Shown piece by piece: positions 8,229-19,289 of a stretch of DNA of 64,000 nucleotides. Source of the DNA: Mycolicibacterium poriferae (GTDB lineage: Bacteria > Actinomycetota > Actinomycetes > Mycobacteriales > Mycobacteriaceae); contig NZ_AP022570.1 of NCBI RefSeq assembly GCF_010728325.1, positions 3,472,001 to 3,536,000 on the forward strand. Direction: 5' to 3'. The position numbers and the translations under genes were made by a program. The notes under the pieces were generated by a model, which did no database searches, was not told the origin of the DNA, and saw only the letters and a program-made list of their open reading frames with translations. Position 1 is the first letter of the stretch, and each line of letters begins with the position of its first letter.

Positions 8229-10138
8229 CTGCGAGCCGGCTCTTCGCCGACCTCGCCCAGATGCCAGCGGCCGTCGCCGAGCAGCTGCAGCTCCTGGCTG
8301 TGGTGCTGCTCGACGGTGCTGCGGTGGCTGACGCTGACGAGGATGGTGTCCGGCAGCCGGTCCCGCACCAGCTGGTAGAGCATCAACTCCAGACCCTCGT
8401 CCAGCGCCGAGGTCGACTCGTCCAGGAACACCGCCTCGGGCCGGGTCAGCAGGATGCGCGCGAACGCCACGCGCTGCTGCTCACCGGGGGAGAGCACCTT
8501 GGCCCAGTCCTGCACCTCGTCCAGCCGGTCGACCAGATGTGGCAGCGCGACGGTGGTCAGCACGTCACGTAGTTGCGTGTCGGTGATGTCGTCGGTGCTG
8601 TTCGGATAGGCGACGACGGTGCGCAGATCACCCAGCGGCACGTAGGGCAGCTGCGACAGGAACATCGTGGCGCCCTCGCCGCCGGGCCTCCGCAGCGTCC
8701 CGGAGCAGAACGGCCACAGCTGGGCCAGGCTGCGTAACAGCGTGGTCTTGCCGCTGCCCGACGGCCCGGTGATCACCAGGCTGTCGCCCGGGTGCAGGGT
8801 GACGTCGAGTGGTTCGACCAACTGCCGCCCGTCCGGCGTGCGCACCGAGACGCCCTTCATCTCGACGCGGCCGCCCTCGCAGTCCTCGCAACCCAGCGTG
8901 GGCAGCTCGCGGCCCTCCTCGTTGGCGACGACGAGGCCGTGCAGGCGGATGATGGCCGCGCGGTAGCCGGCGAAGTTGTCGTAGGCGTTGCGGAAGAACG
9001 ACAGCCCGGACAGGATCTCCCGGAACGCGCTCGCGGTCTGCGACAGCTGCCCCAAGGTGATCTCTCCGCTGTAGAAGCGGGGGAACTGCACGATGTAGGG
9101 GATGAGTTCCTGGGCCTGGGTGATGCCGAGGTTCCAGCCGAGGAATTTGGCCATGCGATTGACGTAGCGCTTGTAGTTGTCGACGATCGGCTCGAATCGG
9201 CGGCGCAGCCCGGTGCGTTCGGCGAGCTCGCCCCGGTAGAAGGCCACCGCCTCGGCGGCGTCCCGTAGCCGCACCAAGGCATACCGGAACGCGGCGTTGA
9301 ACTTCTCGTTGAGGAACGCCAGCGTGATGATGGGCCGGCCGATCCAGAACGCCACCGCGGTGGCGAACACGATGTAGACGATGCCGATCACGAACATCGC
9401 GCGCGGCAACTCGACGCCGACCAGCGGCAAGGTCACCGGACCCGACAGGTTCCAAAGGATCGTGGTGAACGAGATCATCGCCGCGATCGAGGCGACCGCA
9501 CCGAACAGCAGCGTGGATTGGGAGGTGTTGTTCGGGGTGTTGGGCAGTGCACCGACACCGGTGGTGAAGATGTCGATGTCCATCTGGATGCGCTGATCGG
9601 GGTTGTCGATGGTGTCGTCGATGAACCGGGCGCGGTAGTAGGCCTTGCCGTCGAGCCAGTCGCCGGTGAGCTGGTCGGTCAGCCAGGTCCGCCACCGCAG
9701 CATGAACCGCTGGGTGGCGATCAGGTCGAGCATGATGAGGGCGACGTTGAGCACGGCGAGCACGGCGAAAACCGTCATCGAGAGCCAGAATCCGTCGGCG
9801 CCGGATTCCCTGACCGCCTCGTTGTCGGAGCCCAGGCCGGCGGCGATGACCTGGAAGCTGGTCATCATGTCGTTGCCCTGGAAGCTGAACAGCACCGAGA
9901 GCCGCACGCTGGTGATGACCATCAGCAGGAGGCCGGCCAGCCACAGCCAGACCACCACACTGTCCGGGCCGGTGAAGTAGCCGCGGGTGACCCGCCAGAA
10001 CTGCCGACCCCAGGTGGTGAATCGGACGATCAGAACCAGGATGACGAAGGTGGCGACCGCGGCGATCGCCCACCCCTTGGCGATCCACAGAAGCGAGGTC
10101 CACAGCTCGCTGCCCCAGTCCAGTGTCGGGGTGAACAT
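8225..10138 (-). CDS. bacA: BacA/SbmA-like ABC transporter, fused permease-ATPase (Rv1819c-like), copy 1
   Basis: A 637-residue half transporter with an N-terminal BacA/SbmA-type membrane domain (about 1-400) and a C-terminal ATPase. Membrane-domain signatures include [32 protein letters not shown] and the EAVAFYRGE helix. ATPase motifs are Walker [10 protein letters not shown], signature LSPGEQQR, Walker B AVFLDES and switch histidine VSHRS. Rv1819c of M. tuberculosis imports vitamin B12 and other hydrophilic molecules including bleomycin. The ATG at 10138 aligns with the family N-terminus; a TTG at 10165 would add nine residues. It follows a paralogue on the same strand 52 bases upstream, so the two may form one unit. 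Confidence 0.88.
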   Translation of the reverse strand: MFTPTLDWGSELWTSLLWIAKGWAIAAVATFVILVLIVRFTTWGRQFWRVTRGYFTGPDSVVVWLWLAGLLLMVITSVRLSVLFSFQGNDMMTSFQVIAAGLGSDNEAVRESGADGFWLSMTVFAVLAVLNVALIMLDLIATQRFMLRWRTWLTDQLTGDWLDGKAYYRARFIDDTIDNPDQRIQMDIDIFTTGVGALPNTPNNTSQSTLLFGAVASIAAMISFTTILWNLSGPVTLPLVGVELPRAMFVIGIVYIVFATAVAFWIGRPIITLAFLNEKFNAAFRYALVRLRDAAEAVAFYRGELAERTGLRRRFEPIVDNYKRYVNRMAKFLGWNLGITQAQELIPYIVQFPRFYSGEITLGQLSQTASAFREILSGLSFFRNAYDNFAGYRAAIIRLHGLVVANEEGRELPTLGCEDCEGGRVEMKGVSVRTPDGRQLVEPLDVTLHPGDSLVITGPSGSGKTTLLRSLAQLWPFCSGTLRRPGGEGATMFLSQLPYVPLGDLRTVVAYPNSTDDITDTQLRDVLTTVALPHLVDRLDEVQDWAKVLSPGEQQRVAFARILLTRPEAVFLDESTSALDEGLELMLYQLVRDRLPDTILVSVSHRSTVEQHHSQELQLLGDGRWHLGEVGEEPARS

Positions 10139-10190
10139 TTCCACCCGGGCAAAGTACCGTGACAATCCGTCTTCGGCGTGACGGAGCCGG

Positions 10191-12101
10191 TCAGGGCGAT
10201 GCAGCGAGTCGCGTCAGGCGCCATTTCCCGTCGCCGAGCAGCTCCAGCCGTTTTTCGTGAAAGCCGTGCACGGTCGAGCGGTGGCTGACGGTGACAATGG
10301 CCGCGTCGGGCAGTGCAGCGCGCAGGCGCTCGTAGAGCACCGACTCCAGCTTCTCGTCCATCGCCGAGGTCGACTCGTCGAGGAAGACCGCTTTCGGCTT
10401 GGCCAGCAGGACGCGGGCGAAGGCGATGCGCTGCTGCTCGCCGACCGAGAGCATCGTGGCCCACTCGGCGACCTCGTTGAGCCGCAGCACCAACTGGGGC
10501 AGATCGACGTCGATGAGCGCCCGCTGGATCGCGCGGTCGTCGTCGCCGCCTCGGCGGGGGTAGGTCACGACCGAGCGCAGATCGCCCAACGGCAGATACG
10601 GCAGCTGGGGCACGAACATCACCGCGTCGCTGCCGGCCGGCAACCGCACCCGCCCGGATGCGTACGGCCACAGGCCGGCCAGGCTCTGCAGCAGCACCGA
10701 TTTCCCGATCCCGGACGGCCCGCAGATCACCAGGCCCTCGCCGGGCGACACCTGCAGATCCAGGGCGTCCAGCAGCACCGTGCCGTCGGGCCGGCGCACT
10801 TCGACGCCGTCGACCGCGACGGCATCGTCGGCGGATTCCAGGCTGTCGACGCCGCGGAACGTCGCCGCGAGGACGTTCTGGTCGACCAACCCGTCGAGCC
10901 GGATGATGGCGGCCCGATAGCTGGCGAACTGGTCGTAGGCGTTACGGAAGAACGACAGCGAGTCGTGGATCGCGGCGAACGCGTTGGAGGACTGCCACAC
11001 ATCTCCGAATGTCAACCGCCCGGCGAACAGTCCCTGCGCCTGCACCAACCAGGGCAGCGGGTTGATCGCCTGGCTCATCGACACGTTCCAGCCGAAGAAC
11101 AGCATCATCCGGTTCAGCCAGTGCCGATAGTTGTCCATCACGGCGTCCAGGCGACCCTTCGACAGCGCGCCTTCGGCCCGCTCGCCGCGGTAGAGGCCGA
11201 TCGCGGCGGCCGCCTCCCGCACCCGGACCAGTCCGTAGCGGAAGCTGGCGTTGCGTAGTTCGTTGACGAAGCTCAGCCGGATCAGCGGCCGCCCGATGAC
11301 GAAGGCGACGATGGTCGCGACGGTGACATAGACCAGCACGATCCAGAACAGCGCACGTGGCAGTGTCAGGCCGCCGACCGTCAGGGACTCCGACAGCCGC
11401 CACAGGATCTGGCCGAACGAGAGCACCGACAACACCGCCTCCACCGCGCCGAAGAGCAGCGTGTGCCCCGAGTGGTACATCGGGTTGTTGGTGAATCCGC
11501 CGACGCCGGTGGTGAAGATGTCGACGTCCTGCTGGATCCGTTGTTCGGGGTTGTCGATCTGGCGGCCGGCGAACTGCGACCGGTAGTAGGCGCGATCATG
11601 CAGCCAGCCGTCGATGAACCGGCGGCTCAGCCACACCCGCCAGCGCATGATGAACCGCTGCGTGACGTACAGGTCGGCCAGCAGCCTCACGATGTAGCAG
11701 CCGGCGAGCACCGCGAAGACCACCATCGTCGCCCAGAAGCCGGCGATGCCGCTGTCGCGACCCGCGCCCGAAGCGCCCCCCTGAAACGCCACCTGCAGCG
11801 CCGTGAACAGGTCGTTGACGTAGTAGGTCAGCAGCACGTTGATCCGCACCGAGATCACCGTCGACAGCAGCAGAAACCCGAACAGCAACCAGACCGGGAC
11901 ACTGCCGCGGCCGGTGAAGTAGTCACCGCTGACCCGCCAGAACTGCCGCCCCCACACCGTGAAACGGGCCAGCGCGGCCAACACCAGCAGCAGGCAGATG
12001 AGGGTCAGTACGAAGGTTGTGGCGACCCACTGCGCCGAGTGCAGCCACTCCCGGCTCCAGTCGAGGGTGGGCTCGAACGTCTCGGCGTTCCCGGTGTCCA
12101 C
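10191..12101 (-). CDS. BacA/SbmA-like ABC transporter, copy 2
   Basis: A 636-residue paralogue of the neighbouring transporter with the same layout: membrane domain containing [38 protein letters not shown] and [10 protein letters not shown], then an ATPase with Walker [10 protein letters not shown], signature LSVGEQQR, Walker B AVFLDES and VSHRS. Walker A has a serine in place of the first threonine, which is tolerated. The start is taken as GTG 12101, preceded by GAGGGGAGG on the minus strand; the open frame extends to 12305 but overlaps the secA2 start. Divergent from secA2. The two copies are clearly diverged, so they may import different hydrophilic solutes; whether each works as a homodimer or they pair is unknown. 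Confidence 0.85.
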   Translation of the reverse strand: MDTGNAETFEPTLDWSREWLHSAQWVATTFVLTLICLLLVLAALARFTVWGRQFWRVSGDYFTGRGSVPVWLLFGFLLLSTVISVRINVLLTYYVNDLFTALQVAFQGGASGAGRDSGIAGFWATMVVFAVLAGCYIVRLLADLYVTQRFIMRWRVWLSRRFIDGWLHDRAYYRSQFAGRQIDNPEQRIQQDVDIFTTGVGGFTNNPMYHSGHTLLFGAVEAVLSVLSFGQILWRLSESLTVGGLTLPRALFWIVLVYVTVATIVAFVIGRPLIRLSFVNELRNASFRYGLVRVREAAAAIGLYRGERAEGALSKGRLDAVMDNYRHWLNRMMLFFGWNVSMSQAINPLPWLVQAQGLFAGRLTFGDVWQSSNAFAAIHDSLSFFRNAYDQFASYRAAIIRLDGLVDQNVLAATFRGVDSLESADDAVAVDGVEVRRPDGTVLLDALDLQVSPGEGLVICGPSGIGKSVLLQSLAGLWPYASGRVRLPAGSDAVMFVPQLPYLPLGDLRSVVTYPRRGGDDDRAIQRALIDVDLPQLVLRLNEVAEWATMLSVGEQQRIAFARVLLAKPKAVFLDESTSAMDEKLESVLYERLRAALPDAAIVTVSHRSTVHGFHEKRLELLGDGKWRLTRLAASP

Positions 12102-12289
12102 AGCCGTGCCACCTCCCCTCCACCGCGGTCTCGCCTGCGGCGAAGCTACCCCAGCCGCCGCCGGCCGGCGGTCAGGAAGCCGACGAACGTCCGGGGCGGC
12201 GAGAACAGGCGCAGAATCGGGACGGCGCCCGGCGTGTCGGGGGAGACGCGCACGCTCGGCGCCGGCAGGCAGACGCGTACCGTGATCGT

Positions 12290-14659
12290 GTGGCTCGCAC
12301 CTCATCGAAGTCGGAATCCAAACCGGCCCAGAAATCAGCTCAGAAGGCGCAGGGACGATTGTCCGGCCGATTCTGGAAGATGCTCGGCGCCAGCACCGAA
12401 AAGGACCACGACCGGTCCATGGACAAGGTGCGCGCCGCCGAGGAGTTCGCCGCCAAGGCCGCCGACCTCGGCGACGAGCAGATGCGCAAGGCGACCACGC
12501 TGCTGCAGCTCGAGGACCTGGCCGATGCGCAGGACATCCCGCAGTTCCTCGCGATAGCCCGCGAGGCCGCCGAGCGCGCCACCGGCCTGCGCCCGTTCGA
12601 TGTCCAGCTGCTCGGCGCGCTGAGGATGCTCGCCGGTGACGTCGTCGAGATGGCCACCGGTGAAGGCAAGACGCTGTCGGGGGCCATCGCGGCCGCCGGG
12701 TATGCGCTGTCCGGTCGCAACGTGCACGTCATCACGATCAACGACTACCTGGCCCGCCGTGACGCCGAGTGGATGGCTCCGCTGATCGAGGCGCTGGGCC
12801 TGACGGTCGGCTGGATCACCGCGGAGTCGACCGCCCAGGAGCGTCGCACCGCCTACCAGCGCGACATCACCTACGCCTCGGTCAACGAGGTCGGCTTCGA
12901 CGTGCTGCGCGACCAACTGGTCACCGACGTGGCCGATCTGGTCTCGCCGAACCCCGACGTCGCGCTCATCGACGAAGCGGACTCCGTGCTCGTCGACGAG
13001 GCGCTGGTCCCGCTGGTGCTGGCCGGCACCAGCCACCGGGAGACACCGCGGGTCGAGCTCATCCGCATGGTCGGTGACCTCGAGGAGGGACGCGACTTCG
13101 CCAGCGATGCCGACAGCCGCAACGTGCATCTGACCGATGCCGGCGCACGCAAGCTGGAAGCCGCGCTGGGCGGTATCGACCTGTACTCCGAGGAGCACGT
13201 GGGTACGACGCTGACCGAGATCAACGTCGCCCTGCACGCCCACGTGCTGCTGCAGCGCGACGTGCACTACATCGTCCGGGACGACGCGGTCCACCTGATC
13301 AACGCCTCGCGCGGTCGCATCGCGACCCTGCAGCGCTGGCCGGACGGGTTGCAGGCCGCGGTGGAGGCCAAGGAGGGGATCGAGACCACCGAGACCGGTG
13401 AAGTGCTCGACACCATCACCGTGCAGGCGCTGATCAACCGGTATCCGCGAGTGTGCGGCATGACCGGCACCGCGCTGGCCGCCGGCGAACAGTTGCGCCA
13501 GTTCTACAAGCTCGGGGTGTCGCCGATACCGCCGAACAAACCCAACATTCGCGAGGACGAACCCGACCGGGTGTACGTCTCGATCGCCGCCAAGACCGCC
13601 GCGCTGATCGAACACATCGCCGAGGTGCACGAGACCCGCCAGCCGGTGCTGGTCGGCACGCGTGACGTCGCCGAGTCCGAGGAACTGCACGAGCGCCTGG
13701 TGAAGGCCGGCATCCCGGCGGTCGTGCTCAACGCCAAGAACGACGCCGAAGAGGCCGCCGTCATCGCCGAGGCCGGCGCGCTGGGCGCGGTCACGGTATC
13801 GACCCAGATGGCCGGTCGCGGCACCGACATCCGGCTGGGTGGGTCTGCCGAGCAGGACCACGACCGGGTCGCCGAACTGGGCGGCCTGCACGTGATCGGC
13901 ACCGGACGTCACCACACCGAACGGCTCGACAACCAGCTGCGCGGTCGCGCCGGGCGTCAGGGCGATCCCGGTTCGACGGTGTTCTTCTCCAGCTGGGAGG
14001 ACGACGTCGTGGTCTCCCACCTCGAACCCAACAAGTTGCCGCTGGACTGCGACGAGGACGGTCGCGTCGTGCACCCGAAGGCGGCCAGCCTGCTCGAACA
14101 CGCCCAGCGCATCGCCGAGGGCAGGCTGCTCGACGTGCACGCCAACACCTGGCGCTACAACCAGCTGATCGCCCAGCAGCGCGCCATCCTGGTCGAGCGC
14201 CGGGACACCCTGCTGCGTACCACCACCGCGCGCGACGAGCTCGCCGAGCTGTCGCCGGACCGCTACGCCGAACTGTGCGAACAGCTCGGCTCCGACGCCG
14301 AGGAGAAGCTGGCCACGATCTGCCGGCTGATCATGCTCTACCACCTGGACCGCGGCTGGGCCGACCATCTGGACTTCCTCGCCGACATCCGGGAGAGCAT
14401 CCACCTGCGCGCGCTCGGCCGGCAGAACCCGCTCGACGAATTCCACCGGTTGGCCGTCGACGCGTTCGCCTCGTTGGCCGCCGACGCGATCGAGGCGGCT
14501 CAGCAGACGTTCGACACGGCGCCCTCGATCGAGGACGAGCCCGGCGTGGACCTGTCCAAGCTGGCCCGGCCGACATCGACGTGGACGTACATGGTGCACG
14601 ACAATCCGCTCTCCGACGAGTCGATGTCCGCGCTGAGCCTGCCCGGGGTGTTCCGCTAG
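12290..14659 (+). CDS. secA2: Accessory protein translocase ATPase SecA2
   Basis: A 789-residue DEAD-type translocase motor that powers export of a subset of proteins through the Sec channel in mycobacteria. Seen are Walker A MATGEGKT near residue 122, Walker B IDEADS near 227, the preprotein-binding insertion, [13 protein letters not shown] and [22 protein letters not shown] of the second helicase lobe, and [12 protein letters not shown] of the helical scaffold. It is shorter than SecA1 and lacks the zinc-binding C-terminal tail, as known for SecA2. GTG 12290 is chosen because it gives a lysine/serine-rich N-terminus; the open frame extends upstream into the divergent region. The gene lies between the transporter pair and pgsA2, as in M. 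tuberculosis apart from an absent ilvG counterpart. Confidence 0.95.
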   Translation: MARTSSKSESKPAQKSAQKAQGRLSGRFWKMLGASTEKDHDRSMDKVRAAEEFAAKAADLGDEQMRKATTLLQLEDLADAQDIPQFLAIAREAAERATGLRPFDVQLLGALRMLAGDVVEMATGEGKTLSGAIAAAGYALSGRNVHVITINDYLARRDAEWMAPLIEALGLTVGWITAESTAQERRTAYQRDITYASVNEVGFDVLRDQLVTDVADLVSPNPDVALIDEADSVLVDEALVPLVLAGTSHRETPRVELIRMVGDLEEGRDFASDADSRNVHLTDAGARKLEAALGGIDLYSEEHVGTTLTEINVALHAHVLLQRDVHYIVRDDAVHLINASRGRIATLQRWPDGLQAAVEAKEGIETTETGEVLDTITVQALINRYPRVCGMTGTALAAGEQLRQFYKLGVSPIPPNKPNIREDEPDRVYVSIAAKTAALIEHIAEVHETRQPVLVGTRDVAESEELHERLVKAGIPAVVLNAKNDAEEAAVIAEAGALGAVTVSTQMAGRGTDIRLGGSAEQDHDRVAELGGLHVIGTGRHHTERLDNQLRGRAGRQGDPGSTVFFSSWEDDVVVSHLEPNKLPLDCDEDGRVVHPKAASLLEHAQRIAEGRLLDVHANTWRYNQLIAQQRAILVERRDTLLRTTTARDELAELSPDRYAELCEQLGSDAEEKLATICRLIMLYHLDRGWADHLDFLADIRESIHLRALGRQNPLDEFHRLAVDAFASLAADAIEAAQQTFDTAPSIEDEPGVDLSKLARPTSTWTYMVHDNPLSDESMSALSLPGVFR

Positions 14660-14662
14660 GTT
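14657..14662 (+). promoter_or_regulatory. Possible leaderless -10 box before pgsA2
   Basis: TAGGTT fits TAnnnT, overlaps the secA2 stop codon and ends 6 bases before the ATG at 14669. A leaderless internal promoter for the pgsA2 operon is possible; the alternative is simple read-through from secA2, since the gap is only 9 bp. Confidence 0.3.
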
Positions 14663-14668
14663 CTAGGC

Positions 14669-15295
14669 ATGGCCGAGGCGCCGAGCGACAGCGCTGGGAC
14701 CGGGAACGTGACACCACCAGACCGGGTGCTCACGGTGCCCAACGCTCTGTCGGTGATCCGGTTGGTGCTCGTCCCGGTGTTCCTCTACCTGCTCCTGGTG
14801 CCCGGCGCGCTGGGCTGGGCGGTCGCGATCCTGATGTTCAGTGGTTTCTCCGACTGGGCCGACGGCAAGATCGCGCGCCTGTTCGACAATCAGTCCTCGC
14901 GGCTGGGGGAGTTGCTCGACCCTGCCGTGGACCGCATCTACATGGTCGTGGTCCCGGTCGCGATGGCGTTCGCAGGCGCCCTGCCGTGGTGGATCGTCGC
15001 CGCGCTGCTCGGCCGCGACGCGGTGCTCGCCGCGACGCTGCCGGTCCTCCGCCGCCGCGGCCTGGCCGCACTGCCGGTCACCTACCTCGGTAAGGCCGCC
15101 ACGTTCGCCCTGATGTCGGGGTTGCCGCTGGTGCTGCTCGGCCAGTACGACGCGCTGTGGGCGCGGGTGGTGCTGGCCTGCGGCTGGGGCTTCCTCATCT
15201 GGGGTCTGGCGATGTACCTGTGGTCGGGTGTGCTGTACCTGGCCCAGGTCGCCCTGGTCGCGCGCTCGATGCCGGTGAGAGCGCACCCGACATGA
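14669..15295 (+). CDS. pgsA2: CDP-alcohol phosphatidyltransferase
   Basis: A 208-residue membrane enzyme that transfers a phosphatidyl group from CDP-diacylglycerol to an alcohol. The full catalytic pattern D-x2-D-G-x2-A-R-x9-G-x3-D-x3-D is present at residues 62-88 ([10 protein letters not shown], then [10 protein letters not shown]). About six membrane helices follow the family topology. It occupies the Rv1822 (pgsA2) position; that protein has been called a phosphatidylglycerophosphate synthase or a cardiolipin synthase, so the acceptor is uncertain. It overlaps the DUF881 gene by four bases and starts 9 bases after secA2. Confidence 0.9.
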   Translation: MAEAPSDSAGTGNVTPPDRVLTVPNALSVIRLVLVPVFLYLLLVPGALGWAVAILMFSGFSDWADGKIARLFDNQSSRLGELLDPAVDRIYMVVVPVAMAFAGALPWWIVAALLGRDAVLAATLPVLRRRGLAALPVTYLGKAATFALMSGLPLVLLGQYDALWARVVLACGWGFLIWGLAMYLWSGVLYLAQVALVARSMPVRAHPT

Positions 15296-16179
15296 GCCTG
15301 CTGGGGGGATTCGACTCGGGACGAAACGAGCATCGGGCGGGGGCACCGACGCTGATCCCGGTGCCGTCGCTGCTCCGGTCGCTGCTGTCCGAACACCTCG
15401 ACCCCGGCTACGCGGCCGCCGCCCGCGACCGACGGCCGCGCCGACGCGGCGCCGAGTGGGCCTGGCAGTTGCTGGCCGCGGTGGCGATCGCGACCGTCTT
15501 CGTGCTGGCCTGGTCCCAGGCCCGCGCCACCGCCCCCGGCGTCGTGGAGTCGCGCCAGGTGCTGGCCGGCAGCGTGACCGCGACCCAGGCGACGACCGAC
15601 GAACTGACCGGGCAACGTGACACGCTGGCGACAGAGGTCAACGCCGAGCGCCGCAGCCGACTGGAGGGCGACGCGATCGGCCGCCGCCTGCTCGCCGAAC
15701 TGGACCAGGCCAACTTCGCCGCGGCGGCGACACCGGTGATCGGTCCGGGCCTGACCGTCACGGTCACCGACCCCGGCATGACCCCCGACCTGACCGACGT
15801 GTCCAAGCAGCGGGTCGAGGGCAGCCGGCAGGTCATCCTGGACCGCGACCTGCAGTTGGTGGTCAACTCGCTGTGGGTGGCCGGGGCCGAGGCCGTCTCG
15901 GTGGGTGGCGTCCGCATCGGACCCAACGTGACCATCCGACAGGCCGGCGGCGGGATCCTCGTCGACAACAAGCCGATCTCCAGCCCCTATGTCATCCTCG
16001 CGGTGGGACCGCCGCACGCGATGCAGGAGTCGTTCGACCGCAGCACCGGCCTGCAACGGCTGCGGCTGCTGGAGACCTCGTACGGGGTGGGAGTCACCGT
16101 CGCCGGCGGTGACGGTCTGGCGTTGCCCGCCGGATCGGTACGGGACGTCAACTTCGCCAAACAGATTGGGCCCAATTGA
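15292..16179 (+). CDS. DUF881 membrane-anchored protein (Rv1823-like)
   Basis: A 295-residue protein with one membrane segment near residues 55-75 ([20 protein letters not shown]), a coiled-coil-like region around residues 85-135, and a DUF881 domain ([38 protein letters not shown]; [15 protein letters not shown]) outside the membrane. Function is unknown. DUF881 proteins occur in pairs with a small basic membrane protein, exactly as here (16176-16508 and 16505-17320), all joined by four-base overlaps. The ATG at 15292 overlaps the pgsA2 stop and places the membrane segment near the N-terminus. Confidence 0.85.
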   Translation: MSLLGGFDSGRNEHRAGAPTLIPVPSLLRSLLSEHLDPGYAAAARDRRPRRRGAEWAWQLLAAVAIATVFVLAWSQARATAPGVVESRQVLAGSVTATQATTDELTGQRDTLATEVNAERRSRLEGDAIGRRLLAELDQANFAAAATPVIGPGLTVTVTDPGMTPDLTDVSKQRVEGSRQVILDRDLQLVVNSLWVAGAEAVSVGGVRIGPNVTIRQAGGGILVDNKPISSPYVILAVGPPHAMQESFDRSTGLQRLRLLETSYGVGVTVAGGDGLALPAGSVRDVNFAKQIGPN

Positions 16180-16508
16180 TCGGAATCGTCGCCCTCGTCA
16201 TCGGCATCGTGATCGGCGTGGTGCTGCAGCCCAGCGTGCCCGACGTCGTTCAGCCCTACCTGCCGATCGCTGTCGTGGCAGCTCTCGACGCGGTGTTCGG
16301 CGGGCTGCGCGCCTACCTGGAACACATCTTCGACGCCAAGGTGTTCGTGGTGTCGTTCGTGTTCAACGTCCTGGTCGCTGCCGTGATCGTCTACGTCGGT
16401 GACCAGCTCGGCGTCGGAACCCAGCTGTCCACCGCCATCATCGTGGTGCTGGGCATCCGCATCTTCGGCAACGCCGCGGCGCTGCGGCGCAGATTGTTCG
16501 GCGCATGA
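16176..16508 (+). CDS. sbp: Small basic membrane protein (DUF1290, Rv1824-like)
   Basis: A 110-residue, three- to four-helix membrane protein. The DUF1290 family pattern is clear: [35 protein letters not shown] and the C-terminal [17 protein letters not shown]. The start is TTG 16176, inferred from an overlapping TTGA junction with the upstream gene. It lies between two DUF881 genes, a conserved trio in actinobacteria and firmicutes; function is not established. Confidence 0.88.
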   Translation: MIGIVALVIGIVIGVVLQPSVPDVVQPYLPIAVVAALDAVFGGLRAYLEHIFDAKVFVVSFVFNVLVAAVIVYVGDQLGVGTQLSTAIIVVLGIRIFGNAAALRRRLFGA

Positions 16509-17320
16509 GCGGCGATCACGAACTCAGTCGCCACGAAGGCCGTCACGAAGGCCGCCACGAGCTGCCGCGCGACGCGGCGGCGAGCGGCCGGCAGACCGCC
16601 GACGGCCCCCGCGGGCGGTCCTCGATGGTCTTCGGTGTGTTGGCCGTGCTGCTGTGCCTGCTGCTCGGAGTTGCGATCGCCACGCAGGTCCGCCAGACCG
16701 ACTCCGGTGACGCGCTGGACACCGCACGCCCCGCCGATCTGCTGGTTCTGTTGGATTCCCTGCAGCAGCGCGAGGCGGCGTTGAACACCGAAGTCGCCGA
16801 ACTGCAACGCACTCTCGACGAATTACAGGCCTCCGGCAGCAGCGATCAGGCGGCCATCGAGAATGCGCGAGCGCGATTGGCCGCGCTGTCCATCCTCATC
16901 GGCACGGTCCCGGCGACCGGTCCCGGTGTGACCGTGACCATCGCAGATCCGGCACGCGGCGTCGCACCCGAGGCGATGCTCGACGTCATCAACGAACTGC
17001 GCGCCGCCGGCGCGGAGGCGTTGGAAATCCGTGGCAGCGGCCAGGCCGGCAGCGACAACGCCGTGCGAGTCGGTGTGGACACCTGGGTGGTGGGCCAGCC
17101 CGGCGCTCTGGTCGTCGACAGGGCCACCCTCACCCCGCCGTACACGGTGCTCGCGATCGGCGACCCGCCCACACTCGCCGCGGCGATGAACATCCCCGGC
17201 GGCGCGACCGACAGCATCGAACGCGTCGGGGGGACCATGGTGATAGAACAGTCCGACCGGGTCGACGTCACCGCCTTGCGGCAACCGAAACCACGCCAAT
17301 ACGCTCAGCCCGTCAAGTGA
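16505..17320 (+). CDS. DUF881 membrane-anchored protein (Rv1825-like)
   Basis: A 271-residue protein with a histidine-rich cytoplasmic N-terminus (RHEGRHEGRHELPRD), one membrane segment (FGVLAVLLCLLLGVAIAT) and an external coiled coil followed by DUF881 (TGPGVTVTIADPARG, INELRAAGAEALEIRG, PPYTVLAIGDP). It overlaps the small basic protein gene by ATGA. The paired DUF881 arrangement suggests that the two proteins act with the small membrane protein at the envelope, but no activity is known. The near-tandem RHEGRHEG comes from a repeat of about 12 bp in the DNA. Confidence 0.85.
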   Translation: MSGDHELSRHEGRHEGRHELPRDAAASGRQTADGPRGRSSMVFGVLAVLLCLLLGVAIATQVRQTDSGDALDTARPADLLVLLDSLQQREAALNTEVAELQRTLDELQASGSSDQAAIENARARLAALSILIGTVPATGPGVTVTIADPARGVAPEAMLDVINELRAAGAEALEIRGSGQAGSDNAVRVGVDTWVVGQPGALVVDRATLTPPYTVLAIGDPPTLAAAMNIPGGATDSIERVGGTMVIEQSDRVDVTALRQPKPRQYAQPVK

Positions 17321-17369
17321 GCACCCCCAGCACCACGTCCACCGATCAGCTGAGAAACCGAGGAGCGCT

Positions 17370-17765
17370 GTGAGCCAGATTCCCGCCGAGTTGTCCTACA
17401 CCGCCGAACACGAATGGGTGCGCAAGACCGGTGACGACACGGTGCGGGTCGGTATCACCGATTTCGCTCAGTCCGCCCTGGGCGACGTGGTCTTCGTCCA
17501 GCTGCCCGACGTAGGCGCCGAGCTGACGTCCGGAGATTCGTTCGGCGAAGTGGAGTCGACGAAGTCGGTGTCGGATCTCTACGCGCCGATCACCGCGAAA
17601 GTCATTGCGGTCAACGGTGATCTGGAGGGCAATCCCGGTCTGGTCAACTCCGATCCCTACGGCGAGGGCTGGCTGGTCGAGCTGCAGGCCGACGCCGCCG
17701 ACCTGGCGGCCGCTCTCGGCGATCTGCTCGACGCCGACGGCTACCGCGACCACGCCACGGATTGA
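17370..17765 (+). CDS. gcvH: Glycine cleavage system H protein
   Basis: A 131-residue lipoyl carrier that shuttles the aminomethyl group between the P and T proteins of glycine cleavage. The lipoylated lysine is K65 in FGEVESTKSVSDLYAP, and the family sequences YTAEHEWVR and NSDPYGEGWL flank it. GTG 17370 has GAGGAG upstream (GAAACCGAGGAGCGCT). gcvP, its redox partner, is about 3.7 kb downstream behind its own glycine riboswitch; no gcvT or lpd is in the window. Confidence 0.95.
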   Translation: MSQIPAELSYTAEHEWVRKTGDDTVRVGITDFAQSALGDVVFVQLPDVGAELTSGDSFGEVESTKSVSDLYAPITAKVIAVNGDLEGNPGLVNSDPYGEGWLVELQADAADLAAALGDLLDADGYRDHATD

Positions 17766-17915
17766 GCTGTTGTTAGGGTTCTGCAGACCGACAGCAACGA
17801 GCCGATCCGGCGGTGGTGCGCACAACGCAGCCTGCAGCACGGTACGGTCGACACCAGCGGCGCGACCCCCGGAAACTGGCCGGGTCGCGCTACGGCAGCC
17901 AGTGAGGAGCAATGG

Positions 17916-18389
17916 GTGACGGAGAAGGACTTCAACTCTGGGGCTGACTCTGAGGAAGTCACCGTGGAAACGACATCGGTGTTCCGCGCCGACTTCCTCA
18001 ACGAGCTCGACGCCCCACCCGCCGCGAGCGGCGAAAGCGCGGTGTCCGGGGTCGAGGGTCTGCCGGTCGGGTCGGCTCTGCTGGTCGTCAAGCGCGGGCC
18101 CAACGCCGGGTCCCGCTTCCTGCTCGATCAGCCCACCACGTCGGCCGGTCGACACCCCGACAGCGACATCTTTCTCGACGATGTCACGGTGAGCCGCCGC
18201 CACGCCGAGTTCCGGCTCGAGAACGGCGAGTTCCAGGTGGTCGACGTGGGCAGCCTCAACGGCACCTATGTCAACCGCGAACCGGTCGATTCCGCTGTGC
18301 TCGCCAACGGCGACGAGGTGCAGATCGGCAAGTTCCGTCTGGTCTTTCTCACCGGACCGAAAGGTGAGGACAGCGGCGCCGCCGACTGA
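17916..18389 (+). CDS. garA: FHA-domain metabolic regulator GarA
   Basis: A 157-residue forkhead-associated protein that in mycobacteria inhibits 2-oxoglutarate dehydrogenase E1 and glutamate dehydrogenase and stimulates glutamate synthase when not phosphorylated. The ETTS motif carrying the PknB and PknG phosphothreonines is at residues 18-21. The FHA fold is visible in SAGRHPDSDIFLDDVTVSRRHAEF and VVDVGSLNGTYVN, with the phosphothreonine-binding arginine, serine and asparagine. The GTG at 17916 follows GTGAGGAGCAATGG. The 150-bp gap before it has a TAGGGT -10-like box at about 17774. Confidence 0.96.
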   Translation: MTEKDFNSGADSEEVTVETTSVFRADFLNELDAPPAASGESAVSGVEGLPVGSALLVVKRGPNAGSRFLLDQPTTSAGRHPDSDIFLDDVTVSRRHAEFRLENGEFQVVDVGSLNGTYVNREPVDSAVLANGDEVQIGKFRLVFLTGPKGEDSGAAD

Positions 18390-18437
18390 CACCGACCCCC
18401 GACCGATCGACACCACCGAATCTGCGCGAGCGAGCCG

Positions 18438-19196
18438 ATGACGCAACCCGACACTCCTGCGTTGAACGGGATGTCGATCGGGGTTGTGCTCGATCTGCTG
18501 CGCGACGAGTTCCCTGATGTCACGATCTCGAAGATCCGGTTCCTCGAAGCCGAGGGGTTGGTCACGCCCGAGCGGACCGCGTCGGGCTACCGCAGGTTCA
18601 CCGCGTACGACTGCGCGCGACTGCGCTTCATCCTCACCGCACAGCGGGACCATTACCTGCCGTTGAAGGTGATCAAGGCCCAACTGGACGCGCAGCCCGA
18701 CGGCGAGCTGCCGCAGAGTGCGGTCGCTCCGTCCGGGTATCCGGCGCCCCGACTGGTGCCGGTGACGGGGGAGTCCGGGGTCGCGGCGGGGCGGGCCGCG
18801 GTGGCCCCGGCTCAGGTGCGGCTGACTCGGGAGGACCTGCTCGAGCGCTCCGGGGTCGATGACGAACTGCTCAACGCCCTGGTGCGGGCGGGGGTGATCA
18901 CGCCGATGTTCAAGGGCGCCGGCACGGCTCTCTACGACGAGCACGCGGTGGTGATCGCGCAGTGCGCCCGCGCGCTGGCGGACTACGGTGTCGAGCCGCG
19001 GCACCTGCGGGCGTTCCGCTCGGCCGCCGACCGGCAGTCCGATCTCATCGCCCAGATCGCCGGGCCGGTGGTCAAGGGCGGCAAGGCCGGAGCGCGCGAC
19101 CGCGCCGACGACCTGGCCCGTGAGGTGGCCGCGCTGGCGATCACGTTGCACACGTCATTGATCAAGTCGGCCGTGCGCGACGTTCTGGATCGCTGA
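18438..19196 (+). CDS. ftsR: MerR family regulator, FtsR-type (Rv1828-like)
   Basis: A 252-residue MerR-type DNA-binding protein. The helix-turn-helix and wing are at residues 9-75 ([43 protein letters not shown]). The central part has a less conserved linker, and the C-terminal domain begins near [17 protein letters not shown]. In Corynebacterium the orthologue FtsR activates ftsZ, and Rv1828 has the same two-domain layout, so a cell-division role is likely by homology. It sits 48 bp after garA, as in other mycobacteria. Confidence 0.85.
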   Translation: MTQPDTPALNGMSIGVVLDLLRDEFPDVTISKIRFLEAEGLVTPERTASGYRRFTAYDCARLRFILTAQRDHYLPLKVIKAQLDAQPDGELPQSAVAPSGYPAPRLVPVTGESGVAAGRAAVAPAQVRLTREDLLERSGVDDELLNALVRAGVITPMFKGAGTALYDEHAVVIAQCARALADYGVEPRHLRAFRSAADRQSDLIAQIAGPVVKGGKAGARDRADDLAREVAALAITLHTSLIKSAVRDVLDR

Positions 19197-19289
19197 GGAC
19201 TAGACTCGCCGTGACGGGTTACCCGTCGGATTCGGCCGGCACCGGCCGGATGAGAAGTAGCAACACACCGGTGCGGAGGGCAGGCACAA

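Noticed and set aside
12102..12289. N-terminal extensions of both the copy 2 transporter and secA2 into the divergent gap
   Set aside because: The two extensions overlap each other on opposite strands, and neither resembles the family N-terminus.
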